From Nostoc sp. UHCC 0302 (GTDB lineage: Bacteria > Cyanobacteriota > Cyanobacteriia > Cyanobacteriales > Nostocaceae): DNA of 64,000 bases. The stretch's first letter is position 1. Each line of letters opens with the position of its first letter. This document shows positions 43,801 to 50,278 of this stretch, one piece after another. Below the pieces are notes generated by a model. The model worked only from the letters and a program-made list of their open reading frames with translations. It searched no databases and was not told where the DNA came from. The stretch lies in contig NZ_CP151100.1 of the NCBI RefSeq assembly GCF_038096175.1, forward strand, positions 186,001 through 250,000, given 5' to 3'. Both the position numbers and the translations under genes were made by a program.

Positions 43801-45113
43801 TCGAGCCGAGATAGGAGTTCTGCTGTTTCCATTGCTAGCCAATGATAACCAGAAGCAAGCGATCGCCGATATAAAGGCTTTAATAAATTAGGTAAGCGTT
43901 TTTTAGCACTGTCAGAATCCATCCAGTAAAGGCATAGCGAGCAAAACAGTGTTTGTAAACTATTATTTTCTTCTACCGAAGCAATATAAGCACTTACTAC
44001 AAGCTCTTTTTGGGCAATATTACCCTGATGGACTTGCAGTACCATTTTCAGCCTGTCGTAAATAAATGTTAGCCAATGATCTGATTGGCGGGAAATCAGA
44101 CTGGCGTATTCTTCTGCCTCCCGGAGACGTTCTACTGAACCATCTTTTAACAGCGCTAAAATAAAAAATAAACCGTTAATTGTATTAAAATATACTTGGC
44201 GTTTACCCTTGGCTTTTCTTAGTGCTTTGAGGGCATCTGTATAATAAATGATTGCTTGCTCGTTCTCACCTCGTAGAAAACTCAACCAGCCCCAAAAGGC
44301 GGCGACATTATTTTGATATTCATCAGATATACGCTCCAAACTCTGCTGTGCTTCTTGGGTACAACCTCGTAGCAGCAGTTGTTCTGTCAAAATCAAGTGT
44401 AAATAATCTGAGCAATGTTTTCCATGTGTAGAGCATTCTTCTTCCAGCAGCGTAAATGCATCTTCAGACGCAGACAATTTTAATGCCGAATTGAGAAGGA
44501 TGCTGGATATGCAACTTTCATATAATCCTTGTGGTAGGGTGTTAAACCAATCTGTATCAAATGGGTTATTACATATCTGCTCAGAAATATTTTCTATTGC
44601 TAATTTTTCTTCACCATAACCGTACTTCTGGTAATCTTCAATTTGCCTATTAATAAAACTATGGTCTTGGCGGTAAAGACCTATACGGATTTCTCTGATA
44701 CACTGGCGGAGGTTTTGAAACATTCGAGATTCGTTTTGCCAGTGAGTGCGTATGGGTAGCTTTTCCTCCACTGCTGTGACTAGTATTTCTAACTGCCCAG
44801 TCTGTACAGCATGACGAGTTGCAATTTCTGTAAGTAACGGATGGCATTCATGACCTTGCCTGTTTTCTTTAATTAGCAGACCTGCTGCTAACAATTTATC
44901 AATTTGTTGACTGATGGTTTTAGTGTTAAAAGGTTTATTGTTTTCATCTAAGGCTCTAGTTTTACTGAGACAACTTAAGAATGAATTTTTGTCTATCGGT
45001 GCGTAAATCACCGAGAACAACTGAATAATCTTCTGTGCAAATAAGGGTAGAGCGAAGTATTTTTTAGAGAGTTGTATTTGTAGTTTTGTAGTATCAGTTG
45101 TCAAATTAGTCAT
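40899..45113 (-). CDS. SNF2-family helicase/translocase, 1404 aa
   Basis: ATP-driven double-strand DNA translocase of the SNF2 (RapA/Swi2) type. Core motifs: I LADQMGLGKTVQAL (near residue 970), II TIVLDEAQAIKN, III TGTPIENHLGELWNLF, V ISLKAGGTGLNLTAADYVIH, VI QASDRAHRIGQQRPVTIYRL. The about 930-residue N-terminal part is unusual. It begins with a winged-helix-like segment (FALPLFAQKIIQLFSVIYAP) and then has TPR-like repeats (LRGENEQAIIYYTDALKALR). No methyltransferase or nuclease accompanies it. Confidence 0.88.
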   Translation of the reverse strand: MTNLTTDTTKLQIQLSKKYFALPLFAQKIIQLFSVIYAPIDKNSFLSCLSKTRALDENNKPFNTKTISQQIDKLLAAGLLIKENRQGHECHPLLTEIATRHAVQTGQLEILVTAVEEKLPIRTHWQNESRMFQNLRQCIREIRIGLYRQDHSFINRQIEDYQKYGYGEEKLAIENISEQICNNPFDTDWFNTLPQGLYESCISSILLNSALKLSASEDAFTLLEEECSTHGKHCSDYLHLILTEQLLLRGCTQEAQQSLERISDEYQNNVAAFWGWLSFLRGENEQAIIYYTDALKALRKAKGKRQVYFNTINGLFFILALLKDGSVERLREAEEYASLISRQSDHWLTFIYDRLKMVLQVHQGNIAQKELVVSAYIASVEENNSLQTLFCSLCLYWMDSDSAKKRLPNLLKPLYRRSLASGYHWLAMETAELLSRLEASSNYKKQAEALREDSGIQTIVDLIRPQEAWEMCLNALANLQKEPQISGKAESELRLAWFITFYPSKCDLQPREQKMNAKGEWSKGRPIALKRLSNGLSEFKYLTPQDMRVCSCIETYNDGSYYGKVEYTFNEKAISALIGHPLVFWEDTHNIRVEIVKGEPELLVKKGKQERLTLEFSPKLTESQNILNIKETPTRIKVIEITPEHRRITEILGKENKLNVPATAHKQVLAAINAVSGIVTVHSDIGGGLEGAEEVPAQTLPHIHLLPANTGLKVTILSRPFVQGGTYYRPGTGGETVIAEIDGKRLQTKRNLSEERQLAKAAVAACPTLMRTEEQDGEWAIEDPEDCLELLLELQALGSKVVMAWPEGEKLRIGHNADLKDFNLSIQRQQDWFAATGELKLNNDLVLDMQQLLELLEKTPSRFIPLGDGQFLALTQAFRKRLDELRMFSEKHSKGIRFHPLATLGLEDFVDEVGKVKADKHWKAHIQRLKEVQNLKPELPSTLQAELRDYQIDGFCWLARLAHWGVGACLADQMGLGKTVQALAVILRNAHEGPTLIIAPTSVCMNWVSETQKFAPTLNIIQFAGVNRQKLLDELQPLDMLICSYGLLQQEEVAQMLSLVQWQTIVLDEAQAIKNMTTKRSQAAMNLKSNFKLITTGTPIENHLGELWNLFRFTNPGLLGSFESFNQRFAIPIEKFQDKQARNKLKKLIQPFLLRRTKNQVLEELPSRTEILLHVELSREEMAFYEALRRQAISKLTESDAEAGKKHLQVLAEIMKLRRACCNPSLVMPDTELPSSKLQLFGEVLGELLENRHKALVFSQFVDHLHIIKNYLEEQGISYQYLDGSTSVAERKKRVDAFQSGSGDVFLISLKAGGTGLNLTAADYVIHTDPWWNPAVEDQASDRAHRIGQQRPVTIYRLVAKNTIEEKIVELHHHKRDLADSLLEGADMSGKISTEVLLQLISEG

Positions 45114-45275
45114 ACTATTTGTTCAGTTTTTCAAATCATGTCATTAATTTACCCGTCTGCACTGAAATATTTTGGCAAGGGTAAAAATGGTCTAAAGTGA
45201 GGTGTAGGGGCGAATCCTTAATGTTCCGTGGTGACATACTCCACAGTATACTCGTCGATTTGTTGCAGGAGGATG

Positions 45276-46220
45276 TCACTCAGATGAATTCTCATTTAAA
45301 AGCAATTCAATTTGAACAAGCAATTTTTCTAAAGCTTTTTGTTTTTTAGGATTCTCCCAAACAGGCGCTTTTTGCAATCTAGTTGATACCTGCTTGTAAC
45401 GTTCCTTTAGAGAAGTTGGCTGTGAATCACTTGTGCGAAATGATTTAATTCGCTCATTAATCTGTACTAAAGATAGATTTTCTGTTATTGCAGCTTCCAT
45501 CAGTGCCTTTCTTTCTAGGTCATTCTTGACGCGGGCAATAGCAGTTGCTTTAGTGTATTCAATTTTACCTAAACGTAACACATCTAACACATCTTGAGGC
45601 AGTTTAAGTAATGGTAAACGGCTGCTAACGAAAGATTCCCATGAAATTGTTCCTAACGTATTAAAAACAGATTGAATAGTAATTGATTCTTTGCTACCCA
45701 AAACGTTTTGGGTAACTTTACCTTTAGCTTCATTTTGCATCCGGTAGAGTAACGAAATTATATCCTGAGTATTTTGTTCTAAACGCAAGCTGATAAATTG
45801 AAGTATACCTTCAGTTTCTTCTACAGAATTTAGGTCTTCTCTTGCTAAATTTTCAATAAGCGATATTTGTAAAGCTTCTTGATCGTTAAGTTCCTTAACA
45901 ATAACGGGTACTTTTTCTAGTCCACCCATTTTTGCTGCACGTAAGCGGCGCTCTCCAGCAACTAGTTCATATTCTTGACCTTGTGGACGAACAAGAAGCG
46001 GCTCAAGAATACCGTGTTCTTGAATTGATAGTGCAAGCTGTCTAAGTTTTTCACTATCGAAATAGCGCCGAGGCTGAGATGAAGGTAGCTTAATTAAATT
46101 GATAGCAATATTATATGGTGAACTATCCTGAGCTTCAGTTTGAACAAAGCCTTCACCAAGAAGCGCAGCCACACCTTTTAAATTGCTAGTATAAGGTTTT
46201 TCTTTTTTACTGGTACTCAC
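45276..46220 (-). CDS. parB: ParB-family partition protein 2, 314 aa
   Basis: The ParB N-terminal domain has LPSSQPRRYFDSEKLRQLAL, GILEPLLVRPQGQEYELVAG (GERRLRAA) and ALQISLIENLAREDLNSVEE. It overlaps parA2 by four bases (ATGA). Homologous to parB1, most clearly in the central SLLYRMQN...SFVSSRLPLLKLPQDVL segment. The parS-like palindrome is at codons for TQNVLG (about residues 169-175), the place aligned with NQNVLV in parB1. Confidence 0.9.
   Translation of the reverse strand: MSTSKKEKPYTSNLKGVAALLGEGFVQTEAQDSSPYNIAINLIKLPSSQPRRYFDSEKLRQLALSIQEHGILEPLLVRPQGQEYELVAGERRLRAAKMGGLEKVPVIVKELNDQEALQISLIENLAREDLNSVEETEGILQFISLRLEQNTQDIISLLYRMQNEAKGKVTQNVLGSKESITIQSVFNTLGTISWESFVSSRLPLLKLPQDVLDVLRLGKIEYTKATAIARVKNDLERKALMEAAITENLSLVQINERIKSFRTSDSQPTSLKERYKQVSTRLQKAPVWENPKKQKALEKLLVQIELLLNENSSE
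45695..45714. promoter_or_regulatory. Candidate parS-like palindrome inside parB2
   Basis: TACCCAAAACGTTTTGGGTA is a perfect 20-bp palindrome. Compared with the parB1 site, the third base A is C and its mirror T is G, so symmetry is kept. No further copy of this variant was seen upstream of parA2. Confidence 0.7.
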
Positions 46221-46984
46221 TGTAGTTTTTCTAAATTTGAGGATATTTTTTTTAGTACACTAATGGCAGGATGCTTAGGATTATATAGTGCTAATGGGAG
46301 ACGTGCCTCACTAGCATCAGCAAAGGCAATAGTTTTAGGAATTGGCTCGTAGACTGTTGCTAATGGTGACAATTGTTCAAAAATAGCCTTCATAGTTCTA
46401 CTCTCTTGAGCAGTACGCGCATCATACATGGTTGGAACAAAACCGGCAATAGTAAGAGCTTTATTTGCTCCTTTACGAAGCGTTGCTACAGTTCTTAAAA
46501 GTAGATCAGTTCCTTGAAAAGATTTGAATTGGCACTGAATCGGAACCAAAACGTGGGTTGCTGCCACCAAACTGATAACGCTGAGAATGCCTAATGAGGG
46601 AGGACAGTCTATCAAAATAAAGTCATATTCATCTAATATAGAGGCAAGCGCATTTTTTAGACGCATTTCACGCATTAGCGCTACAACAAGTTCGAGTTCG
46701 GCAGCACTTAAGTTGATATTGGCTGGAACTAAACTCATGCCATGAATTAATTCAGGATAAATTGGTAATACTTCCTCACCTACTACTGCTTCGTACACAG
46801 TTTTCGTAAATTTTTCTGGGTCGAGTCCCATAAAGGTTGTTAGCGAGGCTTGTGGATCTATGTCTATAAGTAAAACGCGATTTTTCTTTTTCTGGCTGAG
46901 ATGGTAGCCCAAGTTCATGGTTAAACTGGTTTTCCCTACTCCTCCTGACTGATTGAATAGTGCAATAATACGGGTTTTGCTCAC
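46217..46984 (-). CDS. parA: ParA-family ATPase 2, 255 aa
   Basis: Walker A is ALFNQSGGVGKTSLTMNLGY, switch I ILLIDIDPQASLTTFMGL-like (VLLIDIDPQASLT), Walker B DFILIDCPPSLGILS. It is a longer and more typical Soj-like ParA than ParA1, and the two are only distantly related, unlike the nearly identical parM copies. Divergent from the zinc-ribbon gene at 47256. Confidence 0.92.
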   Translation of the reverse strand: MSKTRIIALFNQSGGVGKTSLTMNLGYHLSQKKKNRVLLIDIDPQASLTTFMGLDPEKFTKTVYEAVVGEEVLPIYPELIHGMSLVPANINLSAAELELVVALMREMRLKNALASILDEYDFILIDCPPSLGILSVISLVAATHVLVPIQCQFKSFQGTDLLLRTVATLRKGANKALTIAGFVPTMYDARTAQESRTMKAIFEQLSPLATVYEPIPKTIAFADASEARLPLALYNPKHPAISVLKKISSNLEKLQ

Positions 46985-47255
46985 AGTTATATTTCGCTTG
47001 ATGTGGAGAATAATTAGAGTTCGCTATTAAAGCCTCTATTACGGCTGATTTTATACTTGGATAAACTTTAATACAACAAAAAATTCAAAGTAAGTTAAAT
47101 TTTCTACTTTTGCTTGTATGCGAGGTATACATCTGTAGAAAAACCTTAGCTCGAAGACTTATGATAGAGGCGCTTCGGAGAAAGTGAAATGCTAAGAGCA
47201 AGCATTCTTCAGTTTAAAAGTTACATTAAAAAGAAGGTCTTTATCAAAGGTTCCC

Positions 47256-47921
47256 ATGAAATCTACTAAGCGGCCACCCAAGCCACAACTGATTAAGCAC
47301 ATCCCTGTGGCTAATCAACCAATAACACAGGAATTGCGCGACAGTGATGCTCAAGTAGAATCATATCAAGATGTACTGGAAACAACTGCCTTTCATGAAG
47401 TCCCAAAAACAATAGCTAACTCAACCGAGAGCGCATCTAAACCACCAGAGGAACAAGAGCTGTTTCACCCTACCCTAGATAATGACAAGTTGCTGGAAGA
47501 ACTCACAACCGAGCAGCAGCCCGTCCATGCCCCTGTTAATGAAAACCCCCCAGAGCCGCCAAAAGTTGAGCAGCAGACTACTGGTAAGCGCAACAAGAAA
47601 AAAATAGATTCACCACCAGTAACCAAACCTTATATACCCTTTCAAGATCGCCCCGAAGAACCAGAATTACTGCCAGAACCTTGCCAGCACGTACAGTTCC
47701 TGGATTGTAATTCGGAGGTGGGGCGTATTATCTTCGAGTGCTATCACTGCAAACAGGGGATAATTAGCGAGTACACCGGGCAACCTGTAATGGGCGAGTA
47801 CAAAGGGCGGCCTTCAGTGATTCTGGCGAAAGTTAAATGTCCCAATTGTGAGCAAACAGCGATTAGGTTGCAAGCAAGGGAAGTAATTTCGACAACAGCG
47901 ATCACTTCACCTTGGGGGTAA
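47256..47921 (+). CDS. Zinc-ribbon protein of partition module 2, 221 aa
   Basis: Full-length homologue of the 9406 gene. The N-terminus has extra residues (VANQPITQELRDSDAQVESY, QDVLETTAFHEVPKT) missing from copy 1. The C-terminal zinc-ribbon part (FECYHCKQG, VKCPNCEQ) is identical. DNA identity over the last about 300 bp is nearly complete, implying recent duplication or gene conversion. Function unknown; conserved location beside parA suggests a partition or copy-control role. Confidence 0.75.
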   Translation: MKSTKRPPKPQLIKHIPVANQPITQELRDSDAQVESYQDVLETTAFHEVPKTIANSTESASKPPEEQELFHPTLDNDKLLEELTTEQQPVHAPVNENPPEPPKVEQQTTGKRNKKKIDSPPVTKPYIPFQDRPEEPELLPEPCQHVQFLDCNSEVGRIIFECYHCKQGIISEYTGQPVMGEYKGRPSVILAKVKCPNCEQTAIRLQAREVISTTAITSPWG

Positions 47922-48049
47922 AAGGGGAATGCGGATAAACGAAACGACTTTTACTCAAAGCATTTGAAATTACGGAAGCTAACGCCTCAAACAAGAGATT
48001 TGGATGGTAGGATAATTCCTGACTTCTATAACTTCCATCAGTGATGTCG

Positions 48050-48238
48050 ATGAACAAGGTAAGAGTCCCTAACTATACTATTTATATGTCTGAGCTTGAG
48101 TTTAACGCTCTGCTACGTGAGATGGAACAAGGTTTATTAGAAACTAAGCCAGGAGCAAAAGTTAGCCAAGACTTGCTCTATAGTGGTTCTGTCTCCTCTG
48201 CCACACGAGAAACACCAAGACCTCAAGACAAACCATAG
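48050..48238 (+). CDS. Small hypothetical protein, 62 aa
   Basis: Starts MNKVRVPNYTIYMSELEFNA, then LLREMEQGLLETKPG, a strand-helix pattern with a disordered end. It occupies the position of the lipoprotein in module 1 but is unrelated. A terminator-like hairpin follows. Confidence 0.45.
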   Translation: MNKVRVPNYTIYMSELEFNALLREMEQGLLETKPGAKVSQDLLYSGSVSSATRETPRPQDKP

Positions 48239-48246
48239 ACCAAAAT

Positions 48247-48274
48247 TCCCCCAGTTAATGTTGAAATTGGGGGA
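48247..48274 (+). terminator. Terminator-like hairpin
   Basis: TCCCCCA (48247-48253) pairs with TGGGGGA (48268-48274) over a 14-base loop, followed by TTAGTTTTTAAA, just after the 48050 gene. Confidence 0.5.
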
Positions 48275-48410
48275 TTAGTTTTTAAACCGATAGTTTTTAA
48301 AACCAAAAGTACTGAGCATTTTATTGTTTGAATCTTCCTTCGATGAAATTTGTACTTTTAATTCATCGATAGAAATATTTCAAAAATTCTTCATGGGACA
48401 CAAGTAGGTG

Positions 48411-48521
48411 CTATATGTACCCTAAGTCTTATTCAGAAATTTGATGACTGTATAGCCCCTATATAGGGTACACATAGCAGCTTTTTAGGGTACTTTATTT
48501 GAAATAGCAATTTGTACCCCA
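48411..48521. promoter_or_regulatory. Candidate parC/operator array upstream of parM2
   Basis: GTACCC at 48417 and 48514 and GGGTAC at 48466 and 48488. Spacings are 49, 22 and 26 bp, the same as in module 1. A TTGACA and the AGTAATCAA/TTGATTACT inverted repeat follow at the same distances. Confidence 0.62.
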
Positions 48522-48709
48522 CTTGACACCTAAGAGATTTATGATACGCTCTTAAAACGTTAATCAGTAATCAAGTTACTAGTCGTCATTTGATTACTCC
48601 AAAAATTCCTCGACTCAAATAAATTTCTTGACCTAACCGTGTTGAAAAAATAATTACGCGTTTGGTTATTGAATTACGAATTACTCTATAAATCCTTACT
48701 TGACCCTCT

Positions 48710-49666
48710 ATGTCAAACATTCACACGTTGCAAAGAATATTTCCTGCTGGCTTCGATAATGGCTACGGGAGTCTAAAACTTTTAGTCGATGGCTTTGAAG
48801 TCGTTCGCGTCCCCAGCTATATTTCTACGGCAGACATGGAAGATGTCCCCGGACGAGTAATTTTTAACGGTAATGCTTACACCGTTGGAGAATCTGCCTT
48901 CCGTACAGGTCATCATTTTGACCGTAATACAGATAGCAATGAAAACAAAATCAATAATGCGCTGTTGACATTATTAGGTGCATTAGCACATCTACCACAT
49001 CGTAAGGCTTGGCATCTCAAGCTAGTCGTCAGCTTACATGATGTTGGTTTAGCAGAGGAGTTGCAACAAGTCCTAAACGGAGAATATCAGCCCATCCTTG
49101 CTGGCAAACAATCAGACGTGAAGATAGAAGTCCTTAAAGTTGTACCAGAGGGAATGGGTGCATTGTTCGGGCAACAACTGCCGCCAAAGTTAACGGTTTT
49201 AGATTTTGGCAATGGTACAACTCTCTATTCTCGTTATAGCAAAGGAAAGCGAGAAGTACATACCCCCTTCCCCGCAGGCGTAGAAGTTCTCATCGAAGAT
49301 ATTGCCCAAAAAATGAAACATTTAAATGGGGGAAAGATTGGGGACGCAGCCAAAATTCGATATTGTCTGGAAATGGGGCATACCAAGTACAGCCGTGACA
49401 TCGATATTAGAGATGTTTACAGCGCTTGTCTCAAAGATTGGTACGAAAAATATTTAAAGAAACCAGTGAGCATGACACTTGATGCCAAGCACACGGGAGA
49501 TGAGATTTGGGCGATTGGTGGAGGCTGCCTGTTACCTGGATTTAGGAAGTTATTAGAGAAGAACGGGTTTAAAATACGGGACAACCCGGTGGAAGCTAAT
49601 GCCTTTGGGCTTTTAGAAATGGCAAAAGCCATTCTCAGCAAGAATCCAGTAACCGCCTCTAAGTAA
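48710..49666 (+). CDS. parM: ParM/StbA-like actin ATPase 2, 318 aa
   Basis: Nearly identical to the protein at 10939-11895 (a handful of substitutions such as E/Q in AGKQSD, S/G in DVYSAC and F/N in ANAFGLL). It has the same phosphate-binding and adenosine motifs (FDNGYGSLKLL, VLDFGNGTTLYSRY, IGGGCLLPGFRKLL). Followed by an intact ParR-like gene, so this is the module more likely to be fully working. Confidence 0.85.
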   Translation: MSNIHTLQRIFPAGFDNGYGSLKLLVDGFEVVRVPSYISTADMEDVPGRVIFNGNAYTVGESAFRTGHHFDRNTDSNENKINNALLTLLGALAHLPHRKAWHLKLVVSLHDVGLAEELQQVLNGEYQPILAGKQSDVKIEVLKVVPEGMGALFGQQLPPKLTVLDFGNGTTLYSRYSKGKREVHTPFPAGVEVLIEDIAQKMKHLNGGKIGDAAKIRYCLEMGHTKYSRDIDIRDVYSACLKDWYEKYLKKPVSMTLDAKHTGDEIWAIGGGCLLPGFRKLLEKNGFKIRDNPVEANAFGLLEMAKAILSKNPVTASK

Positions 49667-49842
49667 GTGATACAGAAGAATACTCATGCCTGGGCAATTC
49701 TGGATCTACTATCTACTGTTACCCTTAAAGCCCAATCCTGGCTCACCTCGGCTACGCTCGGCACAAGTACGCTCGGTGGTCGCCGAACGCAGTCGAGGTG
49801 CGACCTTCTGACAATTAATTCCTGAATTCTATATTAATCACA

Positions 49843-50148
49843 ATGGCAGAAAAACTTGACTTACCCGCAGAAAAGGTTCGGATCAAAGATAGCTACCGCG
49901 AACGCATATTTGCAGAATCACAGCAGCTAGGTAAAAGTTACCTGGAGACGCTTTACTTTATCATTGATTGCTATTTTGCGTTCAAAAGAGGTGCATTCCC
50001 GATGCAGCAAGTGCTTACACAACAACCATCTTTGACGCCAATGACTACTGAGCAAAACCAGATAACAGAGCCTGCTCCCCAACCATCTACAAAAGAAAAA
50101 CAATCAAATATTGAAGGCGAAACATTCAGCCTTAATTTTGATTTGTAA
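49843..50148 (+). CDS. ParR-like ribbon-helix-helix protein, 101 aa
   Basis: The N-terminal RHH-like part is KVRIKDSYRERIFAESQQLG, then KSYLETLYFIIDCYFAFKRG. A Gln/Pro/Thr-rich linker and an acidic, hydrophobic tail (IEGETFSLNFDL) follow. The layout (DNA-binding head, flexible C-terminal contact) fits a ParR adaptor for the upstream ParM, but no sequence family was recognised. The copy in module 1 is truncated by an IS. Confidence 0.6.
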   Translation: MAEKLDLPAEKVRIKDSYRERIFAESQQLGKSYLETLYFIIDCYFAFKRGAFPMQQVLTQQPSLTPMTTEQNQITEPAPQPSTKEKQSNIEGETFSLNFDL

Positions 50149-50278
50149 CTAAGCCTGAGAGACGGAAATTTAGCTCTTAATCCTGTATTTTGGTATTTAT
50201 GTACTATGTAGAAATCTCAATTTCTACTCCTAAATCCTGATTGACTCAAAAAAATAGACCAAACTTAGAGGTAATTGA

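Noticed and set aside
46500-46570. AAAACGTGGG word in parA2 as another parS half-site
   Set aside because: It lacks the symmetric TTTT half and occurs in coding sequence without any palindrome.
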